Shown: positions 29,463 through 40,400 of the stretch, piece by piece
How the letters are laid out: each line of letters begins with the position of its first letter
Position numbering within the stretch: position 1 is the first letter of the stretch
Origin: Rheum nobile
Lineage: Eukaryota; Streptophyta; Magnoliopsida; Caryophyllales; Polygonaceae
Assembly (NCBI GenBank): GCA_027886185.1
Contig: WOAB01000568.1
Location: forward strand, 2,294,001-2,358,000
Length of the DNA stretch: 64,000 nt
Direction: 5' to 3'
Notes under the pieces: generated by a model
What the model was told of the DNA's origin: nothing
Seen by the model: the letters and a program-made list of their open reading frames with translations, nothing else
Database searches by the model: none
Translations under genes and position numbers: made by a program

Positions 29463-30850
29463 TCATGCATCTCGAAATCGCTGATATGTAGCCATGTCGA
29501 ACAAGTGGGTATTGTGGTCTGGCCACCTGGGCATATCATCTCCACCAAACTCGGCGACGTATGAGCCACGTATTATGTCTAGAGGCCTAACTTCCCGACT
29601 AGGCTCGATCGATAGGGGAGGTCGCTCCTGTCTGAGCCTGAACTGTCGTAGAACCCGGATGGGCATATACGGTTCCATAACATCGAGGCATTGAATGAGA
29701 CCAGTGAACCTGGACCCTCTATACCTCTGCTCGAAGTCCTATGATCCTAAATGCGTCCAAATTACCTGCATTTCATTCATTTTAGTAAGTACTTTATAAT
29801 TATATATATATATAGAACCCACTAAAAATTGTGATGCACTATTTACCTCCTTATCCGTATGCCTATCTAGGATTCGTCATATCTTGGCGAGCCTAACCCC
29901 GGCCTCGGGTCGTCAACTACATCTGCTCGTGGGTCTGGTAGTAAATCCTCATCTTCCTTGGAATGGCCATTAAATCGAGGGAAATACTTCCATATCTAGG
30001 ACTACAATAAAATTCAGAGTCATTAGTAAATTAAATGCGGGAAATTATAAAAAGGTTAATAAACGCAACTCATCATACCAATAGAAGCCTCAGACAGCCT
30101 GTTATCCTCTATACCTGCTCCTGGGATGCCTCCCCTAAATTGTTATACAAGATCGCAAGTACGGCAGGAGCCCAAACAAATCTCCAAACTAGGTTATGGT
30201 CAAGGTAAATCTGCATATCTCGGTGCTTGACATGATTTGTGGACCTGTCATTTAAAAATAAGATGTTGATTAGTAGGAAATTATTTTTATATGTTAAATG
30301 ATATCAACTATTTTGGATGGACAGACCTATCACAAAAAATAGTGCGCCCCGTCAATAAATACAAATAAATGGACGCTATGTCATGTGGATCCCATTCGTC
30401 CTAATGCATGTCCTAAGACCACCTCCTCAAGCCCTCCACGAGGATGGCCCTAGATCTGGTGAGCCTAGCGAGAGCCCGAAGGTCAATTCCAAACATCTTG
30501 CAAATGCGAGCACTAAGACCGTCGTCACCCAGCTGCATAGTCATCTATAACCCATCAATCTACAACCCATTAATCTACAGTCCCATAAGCATATGCACGT
30601 CTTGGAGGGTGATAGTGATCTCGCCCAAAGAAAAATTGAAGTTGTTGGTCTCAAGATTATTCTCCAAAAAGGCAAAAATGAGGACGCGGTTGATCTCGCC
30701 ATACTCCAACTCTGATAGTCTCGATAAGCCGCTACACTGGGTAATATCCCATCATGTATCTTGGCCTGCAATGGCGTGTTGGTCCAACACTAGCGCACCA
30801 ACTCCTCAGAGATCTCACTCCAGATATACAAGGTGATATGGATGCGGTAT
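29463..30850 (-). pseudogene. Plant mobile domain (PMD) pseudogene
   Basis: Minus-strand remnants of the aminotransferase-like plant mobile domain (PF10536), found in host genes such as MAIL1 and in transposons. N-terminal part at about 30760-30430: LSELEYGEINRVLIFAFLE, FSLGEITITLQDVHML, then LGDDGLSARICKMFGI. The C-terminal part at 29678-29463 contains EPYMPIRVLRQFRLRQ and EVRPLDIIRGSYVAEFGG, typical of the RVLRQFG...Q signature. Several in-frame stops occur (three in the repeated LMG-stop-INGL stretch near 30545-30590, one near 29745). Introns are likely between the parts but were not resolved. Confidence 0.75.
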
Positions 30851-30853
30851 CTC

Positions 30854-32351
30854 TGATCAGTACTATTTTGTAGTGCATATCTAGGGATTATTACCAGGTT
30901 TGAGGCGCCATTTGGTGGGATTTTATGCACAATTGGAGATTATGGAGTTGGAGCAGAGAAGTGTGGTTTTGGTGGTCTGGAGGAGCTTATTAGAGACATC
31001 CAGAAGAAGAGAAATTGACCACCTGAGGAGACAAGCAAGATCCATGAAGAAACCACGTGAGAAAGCGGTGAAGTGAAGAAACCGCGACCAAGCCGCGGGG
31101 AGCAGAAGGTCGCGGCAAGATTTCCAAAGGAGATGGGCGATAGCAAAGAGGCCGCGACCGCGGCCCGAAGGTCACGCCCGCGGCCGAATTATCGAAAATT
31201 AATTATGCACTTCGAGAGCAAACCGCGACCGCGACCAAAAGGCCGCGACCGCGGCCATCAGCGGGAGTCAACCCGACGCACTCCGAACTTCTGTTTTCTT
31301 TTTCTGTTTTTCCTTTTTCGTTGTTTTATTTAATTTCAAATATTAGTATTTTTCCTTTTTAGGGATGAGGTTTGTGATCTTGGGCTTTAGGTTAACTTAT
31401 TTAACCTAACTCTCACAGCCTCCATTGAATATCATAGAAGAACCATCGAGAGATCATTGTTTTTCCATTTAGTATTATTTTTCCTTTGAAGATTATGAAG
31501 AGCTAAGCACCCTTTGCTTAGCCCGGCAATTGAAGCTTTTTCTATGGTTTGATTATGAGGTTAATTCCCTATTCCTATTTTCTTTGGATTTATATCTTTC
31601 TTCTTGAGCTTCATTCCATTGAGTTATATTGATTTCTCTAGATTAGCTACCTAGTGTTATTGATATTATTCATACTGTAGGATTAGGTTCTTGAATAGTA
31701 TTGGTTGGATCTAACTCATCAGTTGTGATAATTATCATTATTAATATTAGTTTCCCTAGCCTGACAACCTAGTTGAGATTAATATTATCTATAGTGTTAA
31801 TTATTACTTGCTGGTCAACTTGTTGAGATCAATATTATTCATCCTTAATTCAAAAGTAGCATCCATGATTATCTAGGACTGGTAGGACTAGATTGTTATG
31901 AAAGAAGAATTGATTGCATGTTAATTATTGCGGGTTATGATTATTAACATGTATTCTGGTTGATCCTATGCTCTATGCTGTTATTGTTCGGTTGTTCAAT
32001 AGCAAGTGTTGCTAGAACTGGTAGGGCTAGTAACTATATAAGATTAGGGACAGGAATAACTAAAGGAAAGGAATAGAGATGACCTAGGACCAATCTATCA
32101 TAGAAAAAGTGGATCTTGCTTGGCTAGGTGTTTTCCCCATATTTGATTACATCCTTTGATTTGTTTATTTGCCTTGATTGCTTGTTACGAAACCAATCCA
32201 AAACCCCCCCTTTGTTACTTGCATGCTAAGAAACACATAGATTGATTACTTCCTCCCTGTGGGATTCGACCCTTGCTTGCCTCTACTACTTATTTAGGTT
32301 TGTTAGGTTTTATTTTGACCGGGTTAAGGACGACTGAAAACCCGTCTGTCA
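30854..32351 (+). repeat. 5' LTR of the Athila-type element
   Basis: 1,498 bp, TGATCAGTACTATTTT to ACCCGTCTGTCA. The left border comes from alignment to the TSD-bounded solo LTR at 24666. A GC-rich cluster of CCGCGACCGCGG-like palindromes lies at 31078-31265. The end carries the Athila-typical CTGTGGGATTCGACCC about 100 bp before the border. Confidence 0.82.
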
Positions 32352-32354
32352 AAT

Positions 32355-32372
32355 TGGCGCCGTTGCCGGGGA
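32355..32372 (+). other. Primer-binding site of the Athila-type element
   Basis: TGGCGCCGTTGCCGGGGA, complementary to the 3' end of plant aspartate tRNA (GTC), the usual Athila primer. Confidence 0.9.
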
Positions 32373-32461
32373 GGCAAGATTTGATCTTTCTGTGTGTTTG
32401 TTTGTGTGCGTGTTACTTTGGTGTGGACCTATCTTACAGTCCACACCAGTGCTACTGATTT

Positions 32462-33282
32462 ATGTCTTCTTTTTTTGATTTTGATTCAGATACGGAATTC
32501 TGGGGAGAGCCATGCGAAAACCCCCCAATTCGAGTGCAGAAAGACCCAGTCAGACCCTGCAGAATTTGTCACGAAACGCTGCACACCACTGATGATTGTC
32601 CAAGACTTTCCGAATTCGCAGCGACAGTAAACTCGCAAAGACTGGGACATGAGCCGTATCCGAACACCTACACCTCAGGGTGGAGGGAGCACCATAACCC
32701 AGGTCTGAATGGAAATCAACCAGAGTACGGGCAACCATTTGCACATGGATTCCAAGGACAAAACGCAAGCTTGCCTGCACCCAATGCTGATGTACTCAAC
32801 ACTCTGATTCAAAGCATAGCAACCTTGGCCCAGAATGTGTCCTCTATTCAAACAACCATAGCTCAGAGGGACCAACAGCAGCAAGAGGCGATTTTCAGTC
32901 TCCAAAGCCGGTTTAACCAACTGAGTCAAAAGTTGATTGAGTCGAAATCCGGACAACTACCAATTCCTGCGGTAGAGAACCCATGAGAGACTGTCTATGC
33001 TATGACGCTGAGGTGCGGGGCTGAGATTGAGGCTGAAAGAGTCAAGGAGAAGGAGGTCCAGAAGACCAAGGGAAAGCACCACGAAGAAAAGGTGGTCGAG
33101 AGCGAGAATGGCAAGGGCAAACAGGAACCGCGACCGCGGCCCGAAGGCCGCGACTGCGGCTTAATCGCGGAATTAAATCTCCCAGAAGTCGAGAGCAAAC
33201 CGCGGCCGCGGCCTGAAAACCGCGGCCGCGGCCTGAAAACCGCGACCGCGGCCCAGCAGCGGGGGAAATCTTCGAAGATTTG
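32462..33282 (+). pseudogene. gag: Gag C-terminal part of the Athila-type element
   Basis: Begins at ATG 32462, but the family's large capsid domain is missing, so it is internally deleted. A knuckle CRICHETLHTTDDCP is followed by the Athila-type linker, a coiled-coil stretch (SIQTTIAQRDQQQQEAIFSL), and ETVYAMTLRCGAEIE, equivalent to the NAITLRSGKEL border. A TGA at 32984-32986 interrupts it. From about 33125 the frame runs through GC-rich palindromes that encode PRPRPEGRD- and PRPRPENRGRG-type repeats. Confidence 0.8.
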
Positions 33283-33858
33283 ACGTCGCCGCGACCGCGG
33301 CCTCCCAACCGCGACCGCGGTTCTTCCCCAGAAGCGGTTGTTCCTCCCGAAAATGCCCCCGACCCTCTCGAGGACGCCTATGATGAGTATGTGCATCTAA
33401 ACTCCTTCTCACTTGTCTCGCTGCACCCCGTTACGCCCTTCCCTGAGGCTCTGAAGGACACCCAAAAGGTGGAGAACGACAAAGGCTTATTTGACACCTT
33501 CAGTAGCTGCAAGGCAACCATCCCTTTGGCCCAATTAGCAAACAGCGCCCCGTGCTATATAGAATTTTTAAGGGTGTTGGGCAACATAAAAAAGAAACCA
33601 AAGGGGAAGCACAAGAAGGAGGCCTTGATTCAGGTGGCAAATTCTTACATGCTGGATACGGGGCATGATATACATGCAACCCCTGAGATGCTGGGTAGGC
33701 CATTTCTGAAGATGGCAAGTGCGTTCATGGATATGCACAACGGTCCACCCACCACGAAGTACAAGAGACTGGGGGCAATGCTCAACATGGAGCACACAAA
33801 GAGGCATCCCCCTGATATAGATCTCAAGAGTTCAAGTGCTAGGACCAACCCGAGTTAA
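33283..33858 (+). pseudogene. Pro-like remnant of the Athila-type element
   Basis: Open to TAA 33856-33858 in a different frame from the preceding gag. GLFDTFSSCKATIPLAQLANSAPCYIEFLRVLGNIKKKPKG corresponds in part to the IPLLDAI...YAKFLKEL segment of Athila polyproteins. MLGRPFLKMA is the end of the aspartic protease (usually LGRPFLKTA). The DTG active-site region is reduced to MLDTGHDIHATPEM, so it probably lacks a working protease. It ends where RT should begin. Confidence 0.72.
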
Positions 33859-34706
33859 GGAGTTTTGAGTAGTATGTCATGCCATCACAATAACTAAGGC
33901 GTTGTCCGAGAGGCAACCCGAGGTATGGAATTCTTTCCTTACTTTTCTTTTCTTTGTTTTTGCATTTGTTTTGGTGTGTTTTGTTTTTGCTTTGTTTTTG
34001 TTTTTGTTTCCGACTAACCTACAGGGAAGAGACCAATGCCTATTGAAGAAGGTGTTTCCACACCAATGTAAGTTTTGTTTCCATGCACTAAGTCACTCCC
34101 CGAAAAAACCTTAAACGGGGAGCAAAAAAAATTAATAATAATAATAATAATAATAATAAAAATTATCGAAGGCCAGCTGTCCAGAATTTCTCATGGAGAT
34201 GGTGCGCATCATGTTGCTAAGGACGATACATTGCCCTACACTTGATTTGACAACGATGATGGCCCTACAATTGGCAGCTGAGGAGGACCACCACCAGAGG
34301 CCCACACCACGATCATATCTGGGCCTATTTTTGTGGTCTTTGAAGGCCGTGCAACCCCGCCATACATGCTATACCACTACTCACCAAGTGGTTCCCTATT
34401 GGTTGCACGGTAATGAAGATGCTGGAATTGATGAAGACACCCGCCCAACACTAGAGACCTGGACATATATGGAGTACACCACCAGCGACAACGGAAGTGT
34501 CCAAGCCAACTCGGCGACATTTGTGAGCTTATTTCCTCTCTTCCATGTGCTTTATTCTTTTGTCTTTCATTACATTGAGGACAATGCAATGTTTAAGCAT
34601 GGGGGAGGGTTTTAAGCTACCCAAGCCGTTTCGTAATGCGTTGGCCACTGCCTAACTTGTTTATGCTTGCTTATAGATGTTCGGATTCGACTCCTATACT
34701 CCTCTG
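33859..34706 (+). other. 3' region of the Athila-type element
   Basis: No intact gene. GTTGTCCGAGAGGCAACCC near 33902 matches the box that follows pol in Athila elements, and a T/G-rich tract lies at 33935-34015. There is an (AAT)n microsatellite at 34130-34160. CATTGAGGACAATG followed by CATGGGGGAGGG at 34573-34610 is the characteristic Athila purine box. Confidence 0.7.
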
Positions 34707-35132
34707 TGGGTCGCTCGGATTCGGCGCCCGTGTGCCTCGTTACCACGAAAATACGTGCCTGACTACGAGTAGCTCGAATTCGGCTCTCGTTTCGTAATGC
34801 GTGGGTCGCTCGGATTCGGCGCCCGTGTGGCTCGTTACCACGAAAATACATGCCTGACTACATGTAGCTCGAATTCGGCTCTTGTGCCAGACTTACACTG
34901 CTGGCTCCTGCCTAGCGTGGGTCGCTCGGATTCGGCGCCCGTGTGGCTCGTTACCACGAAAATACATGCCTGACTATGAGTAGCTCGAATTCGGCTCTCG
35001 TGTCGGACTTACACTGCTGGCTCCTACCTAGCGTGGGTCACTCGGATTCGGCGCCCGTATGGCTCGTTACCACGAAAATGCATGTCTGACTACGAGTAGT
35101 TCGAATTCGGCTCTCGTGTCGGACTTACACTG
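34707..35132 (+). repeat. 116-bp tandem array
   Basis: Four units starting GTGGGTCGCTCGGATTCGG at 34707, 34801, 34917 and 35033. The first is 94 bp, shortened by a deletion after GGCTCTCGT; the next two are 116 bp; the last is about 100 bp. Each unit contains two related halves, CTCGGATTCGGC and CTCGAATTCGGC. It lies in the 3' region of the Athila-type element, a known birthplace of satellite repeats. Not a CRISPR: units are contiguous without unique spacers. Confidence 0.88.
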
Positions 35133-35778
35133 TGTTGTGAAAGGTCACCTTGTCATTCATATCCTGTAGCTTCCCGCTCTAATGCCTCTGCCCGCCATTA
35201 CGTGGTAGGGTCCCTTTCGTTCCAGTGTAAGCTTGTCATCCATGCATTCCAGCTTGTACGCTCTCATGCTCTGCCGCCTTTTAGTCCAAGCTTGTCGTCC
35301 ATGCACTCCAACCAGCATGCTCCGTTGCTCCTAGGCTGATAGAATGAATGATACGTCTCATGCTATCATGATTTCCAAGTAGGTTGTGATGGATGTCTTT
35401 GCAGCCCACAGGCTCTGTGTCTCTTAAGCTGACAAAATAAGTAGTGGTACCAGCTTGTGCCACTATGGATCGAAAGTTAATAGAACGATGGCAGCTTGTG
35501 TCCCCTTAGCCTTGAACCCATGCTACCTCAGACATTTCAAATAATTAAGTAGGTTAATTATAAAATAAGAGAAAAGATGACTTAGCTCTTGGATTATGTT
35601 TATTTCATCGGTTCAATGCCGATGAAGGTACTCCGCCTTCACGACCCATATCTGATGATACCTTGCACTTCTACATATCCAACCTTGCTAGTCTTGCTAA
35701 ATATGGACTTTGTTTAAGCCTCCAATGAGGTGCTTGAAACTTTGTTCATTGCAATGACATGCTGAAAAAACATATAGT
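35133..35778 (+). other. Remaining 3' region of the Athila-type element
   Basis: No gene seen. Scattered CAGCTTGT or AGCTTGTC words recur (35223, 35289, 35452, 35491), looking like an older, decayed tandem repeat. The right boundary with the minus-strand chromovirus fragment, near 35779, is approximate. Confidence 0.55.
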
Positions 35779-36993
35779 GATGCACTCCCTGGCCACGTTC
35801 ACGCCACTTTTCTGAATCCAGTGAAACAGTGCAGAGTGGCGACATCGACCTTCTCGAACTCCTCATACTGACAGTGTCGCAGTGCGTGCTCTGTAGCCTG
35901 CAACCAATCTAAAAACACAGCAGGATCATAATCACCATGAAAATGCTCGATAGTTACCTTGACCTCGCGACGACTGGCATAAGGGTTGGGCGCGCGTCTG
36001 CGGTCTTGGACACCTCGAGCTGCAGGAATCTACTCAGGGAATGGGTCGTCCAGCTCATCATCATAATGATCAAATTCATCCTGGATGGGGCGTGGGCGAC
36101 GCTGGCGATGACGATCATGATCTTCCGCGCGGGGCTACTGTCTCTCACGCATGGGTCACCGTGGAGGTGTCGGGATCTGCGACGGGATGTAATCCATCGG
36201 GTAGAGTTGGCTCTCTACGGGGTCACCCAAGGGGGGGTGAAAGTTTCTCGGGTTGGGAACACTTGCAACCTCAAAACCCTCATCATCATATTCAGTCAAA
36301 GGAATATGAGGTACATACCTGGAAGGTACAGTACGGGGAATAGTCCCCGGGTCACGGCTGGTGGTAGGACGGGTCGACGCCGTATGTGGTACCCGTCCGC
36401 TGGTGTTGCCACCAGCTGCATCGCGTCGGCTTTCAAAGAAGGCATCCTGATGTGCATCTTCGCGCTACATGGTCGCAAAACGCTAACGTCGGTCAATGGT
36501 GTCGACGTAGGGGTAGAGATCCAAGTCTGTGGCGGTGACTCGTGCTCGGTAGAGTCATATGCGAGGTCGTCTGCTGGCAAGCGGAGAGGCTTGTATCGGT
36601 TGAAGCCATGGTCCTCCTGATGGAGTCCAAGCGACGAAGACCCGGCTGGAGTTGCGAACTAGAGGGCATCATGCCCTTTCCTTTGTCTTGGCGCCGCGTG
36701 GTGTCGGTAGTGAGTTTGGGATCCATCAGGGGATCTATCGGAGCAGTGTCGGCAGGTACTATAAGAACCGCGGGCGCGGTGTGCTGGACCGTGGGCGCGG
36801 ATTTTTGTACCGCGGTCGCGGTGTGCTTGTCCGCGTTCACTTTGAGTGCTGCTACGTCCGCGGCGACGACCGCGTTGTTCTGCTTCAGTTCGGCTAGCGT
36901 TGCAAGGATCGCCTCCAGCGTCCGGGCTTGAGCATCGTCAGTGGCCTGGCGAGGAGCGAGTGTGTCATCCGTATTTGTCCCTGTAGACACCAT
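35779..36993 (-). pseudogene. gag: Gag N-terminal part of the second chromovirus
   Basis: Starts ATG 36993 (MVSTGTNTDDTLAPRQ). A helical segment follows (ARTLEAILATLAELKQNN), then a stretch encoded by GC-rich palindromes (HTATAVQKSAPTVQHTAPAV). A frameshift near 36500-36600 leads into the next segment. The capsid domain at about 35965-35785 reads VKVTIEHFHGDYDPAVFLDW, LRHCQYEEFEKVDVATLHCF, nearly parallel to KLEHFAGEYVASKFLEW in the other chromovirus. It is truncated at the element border. Confidence 0.75.
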
Positions 36994-37809
36994 GACAAGC
37001 GCAGAAAGAGCAGAAACACAAACAAAAGGGAACAAAAACAAAGGACAAACTAGATCAAATCAATCTCACAAAGTCTCACGTAGGACACTAATTTGGGTAA
37101 AGCCGTGAGGGCGGAGTGGCGAGGCTGACTCAGCGTGGACTTAACCAACACAAAAACCACATAAACCTCACAATTCATAAGCCAAAATGTAGTGACTACG
37201 CAAGAAGTATTCCAGCATACAAATCCTAGAATCCACAGAGAAAGAATACGGGGAGATAAGCTTAATGGACCTGTGTCAATAGTGAATCGGCTTCGCCGAG
37301 ATCGCCTGAGGCTTGTGATTTTGCAAAAATGGTGGCTTTTTTTTTTATTACCGAATGCCTTCTTCTTGTTTTTCTTTTGATTTGACACAAGTATGTAGTG
37401 TAGACAAAGAGCAATTGATGTAGAGACTAGAAAGAAGCAATTTTTTTTTTTGTGTGAGGAAAACTAGGAGATAACAGTAGAGAAAATTCTAACAATAATC
37501 ACAAACTTTAGCAAACCAAATATGCAAGATGAATATGATTTAGGGCAAGCAAAGTCCACAACTAGGGTTAGGGTTTCTCACAAAAATCTCTTTTTTTATT
37601 TTTTTTATCTCTCGGTCTTGAACAAGGACTTAGAAGCCACAAATTCAACCTAGGGTAGGGGATTGTTGGGGGCAACCAACAACAACAACAACAAAAACTG
37701 AAACAAACAAAAGAAACGAATGCGGAAGCAAGGTAAAGACTAAATTTTAACGTGAGAACAAAGCGAGAAAGAAAAGACCAACCTTGTACCCCTGAAATCT
37801 GATACCAGT
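36994..37809 (-). other. Leader and primer-binding site of the second chromovirus
   Basis: The minus-strand reading of 37807-37791 begins TGGTATCAGA, ten bases matching initiator methionine tRNA. The leader contains several homopolymer runs (T9 at 37337, T11 at 37441). No gene seen. Confidence 0.72.
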
Positions 37810-38528
37810 TGATGTGTTCTGGTCTCCCAAAACACAAGTCAGAACGGATCTAGGTAGAAGGCGGACGAATAATCTTGCTCGCGAAAGGAATTGAACGAAA
37901 ACTGAAGTTCTGGATCTGTCGCAGGAAGAACCGCGATCGCGGGAACAGTACCGCGGTCGCGGTTTTGGGTTTTGTTGTCGCGTTTGCGCGATTCGATCGT
38001 GGTTCGAGGAGAGGATATCGGCTAGGGCCGAGAGCCACATCGGTACGAAGGGGTTTGTGTTCAGTGATGTGGTTCGATGATGGTTCGATCGTGGGGTCGG
38101 GAGTTGGTTAGGAAGGTTCGGTGAAGGCTTAGTTGAAAGAGCTAGACCTAGGGGGCGGGCGCTTGGCTCAACGGCAGCGCTAGGCTTTAACTCTCAAATC
38201 AACTTATCATTAATTAGGTTTAAGGTTGGCTTATATAGTAGCCAAACAAAGTTCTTGCCCTAATGGGCCTAAAACATAAATGGATCGGCCCTCTTGACAC
38301 AAGAGAAGCCCGACATCCAAAAATAGAAACTTGTTGAAAACATCTAAAAATAGTAAATACTAAAAACAATAACTTTCCAAACTTCAAAACATTCTAAGAA
38401 TGGAAACTACTAAGAAAGGAAACTGCGAAATACCGAAAAACTACTAAAAATAGAAAGTGTCTCAGAATGTCTCAAAAACTCAGATGGCACTCATAGTGCC
38501 GAGTGAAGTCGTGATCGGGGTCACATCA
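37810..38528 (-). repeat. 5' LTR of the second chromovirus
   Basis: 719 bp; on the minus strand it runs TGATGTGACCCC to AACACATCA. It carries two neighbouring GC-rich palindromes, ACCGCGATCGCGGG and ACCGCGGTCGCGGT, at 37929-37964. Confidence 0.82.
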
Positions 38529-38529
38529 G

Positions 38530-39036
38530 AAGGGTTCTATCCCTAACTCAACTACTGAACCTATAAATGTTGTGGTGGATTCTCATGTTGAGGCAATTTC
38601 TGTTTCTGATATGCCTCAAAGTCTGATTCCCCCTTTCAAGCTACCCCACCCTAATGATGAAACCACTAAGGTGTGCCTAGAGGCTCCCATAAACCATGTC
38701 ATTGTGTTGGGTAAGGATGAGATGCATGTGCTTGATGAGAAGGAGCTGTAGAGCTTCCTGAACCAAGATGATCTCTTGGATGAATTTGTGGAGTGTTCTG
38801 AAATCCCTCAAAAGGATATGGAGGATCTGAGCACTGAAGTGAAGGATCCTGAAAAGTCTAAACTGCCTCTGAGCATCAACAAACCCATGGTTATCTCCCC
38901 AAAGCTCCCTGGTTATGAAGGTGATGCAGAACTGTCCCTTATTGTGGCTCCTGAGTCCACTAAACACAAGGACATGAATTGTGAGGTAGCCACCGCCTCC
39001 TCTGTGCTGAAGGGTGCCAAAAAGTCTAAAAAATGA
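38530..39036 (+). pseudogene. LINE ORF1 fragment
   Basis: Open from the element's left edge except for a TAG at 38748-38750: acidic, Pro/Lys/Glu-rich sequence (LIPPFKLPHPNDETTK, EVKDPEKSKLPLSINKP), ending KGAKKSKK before TGA 39034-39036. No RNA-binding domain or knuckle is visible, consistent with loss of the N-terminal part. Assignment to ORF1 rests on position upstream of ORF2. Confidence 0.5.
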
Positions 39037-40106
39037 TTATGTATTTCTACAATTATCAAGCTTTAGGTTCTACTGAACTCAATGCAGAAAATGTAGTTGC
39101 TAGGGTCAACCCCTTCTCTAGCCTTTTGACTCCTCTCTTTTGTTGGAGTAGAACCAACTTGATTATTGTTAATTATCAACTTTCTAGGTCTGCTTTTGTG
39201 AGTCACTGGCCATTTATCTGGCCCTTTGATTTAGCTTTGGCTGCTTGGACCTATGAAATGTATGGGTATGAGTTAGTATGCTTCATGTATGCCTCTCTCT
39301 ACTACCTTAATGAAAATTGCTTACTTGCATTGATCTTTCTGAATTCCCCTAAGTATTGCATCGATCCGGTCTTGCTTTATCTCTTGACTATCTGTGTGCT
39401 GCTTTGTCTTTGCACTATTTGTCTGAAGCTGAATTTTGCTAACTCTGAACTTTCTGAGATATAGAGTGGTTTTTTGGACTATCCTTTAGCATCTTCTTAT
39501 CTTATCAGCCCTTATTGGCTAGTAACTCTGCTTGGCTCTCTAAAGTTTTGCATTTTCAACCTTAGACATAAAAATCTAGTGATTTATATCACTCTCGTTT
39601 GGGGTCACAACCATGTTGAAATTGTTTTATTGATTTGTTTCAACTATTTGTTTTATTTTCTAACTTGTGTCTACTTGGCTGCTTTCTGTGGTGCCCAGGG
39701 AGACTCTAGTTGCATCCATTTGAAGAAAAGGAGCGTACACAAAGGAATCCTTCAGCAATTCGACCAAAAACTGAACAAGTTGAACAAAAATGTTCTTATG
39801 AACAACTTCACACTGAATAATTATGCGCATTTATCTTTCTCCATCTCACCTATATGTATCATCTATCAACTAAACACTCATGAACAAAATCTATGGATAC
39901 CATTTATGGTGTTTCTTAGACCTTCCCTGAGAAAGGGCACTACTCAAACTTTCTATAGTCACCTTCTTTTTTTGAGCTTACAGTATGCCCAGGTGAACAT
40001 TAGAAATATTATAAAAACACTTGACCAATCTTTATTTGCTTATTCAGATTTGATGATGGCTTTTAAGGATATCTATGGCATTTAATATGCTTTCCAGGAT
40101 AGGTCG
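39037..40106 (+). other. T-rich stretch inside the LINE
   Basis: Pyrimidine-rich sequence between the two ORF1-like segments. Two long frames (39033-39464 and 39474-40085) give only Leu/Phe/Tyr-rich translations without a recognisable domain, so they are probably not genes. It may be a decayed part of ORF1 or an old insertion. Confidence 0.4.
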
Positions 40107-40400
40107 AAATCTAGGCAAAACCAAACCACTTTTAAGAAACCAAACTCAAGTTTGTCTGTGAGCACTAAAACAGAAAACTTGACACAAATTAAGCAAGGTG
40201 CAGGGGAAATTACTAGTGGTAACTCAAACCTGAGGCTTATAAACCCAATCAGGACATCTCCCCATACTGAGGTCGAAAGAAAACTGAAAGCTTTTTACAG
40301 AACTCATTTAACAAAAACAGAGTTGGAACAACAAATTTCTAGTACCAAGACCCCTCAAAGTCTTAGGACAAGGGGCAAAAAAAAATTTGGTTTTTTATGA
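40107..40400 (+). pseudogene. LINE ORF1 C-terminal end, overlapping ORF2
   Basis: Basic, Thr/Ser-rich frame ending LRTRGKKKFGFL. Its TGA at 40398-40400 overlaps the ORF2 ATG (40397-40399) as ATGA, an arrangement that favours termination-reinitiation. No domain recognised. Confidence 0.5.

Larger units (their letters stand above)
30854..35778 (+). mobile_element. Athila-type Ty3/gypsy derivative lacking pol
   Basis: A 5' LTR (30854-32351), an aspartate-tRNA primer-binding site, the C-terminal part of an Athila gag, a short remnant of the protease end, and a long 3' region with a tandem array. RT, RNase H and integrase are absent. No 3' LTR was found; the right end is bounded by the minus-strand chromovirus fragment at 35779, so it was truncated or lies outside recognition. 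Confidence 0.8.
35779..38528 (-). mobile_element. 5' fragment (LTR and gag) of a second chromovirus
   Basis: On the minus strand: a complete LTR (38528-37810), primer-binding site, leader and the first part of gag, cut off near 35779. The gag is the same lineage as that at 21722-23280, but the LTR sequence is different. No pol or second LTR is present in the window. Confidence 0.8.

Noticed and set aside
33283..33858. Intact Athila protease
   Set aside because: Only the LGRPFLK end is convincing; the DTG-like word lies too close to it, so most of the domain is missing.
34707..35132. CRISPR-like array
   Set aside because: Units are contiguous 94-116-bp repeats without unique spacers, in a plant retroelement 3' region; no cas genes.
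39033..40085. Two Leu/Phe-rich open frames as membrane protein genes
   Set aside because: T-rich composition alone produces such frames; no domain, no start context, and they lie inside a LINE.
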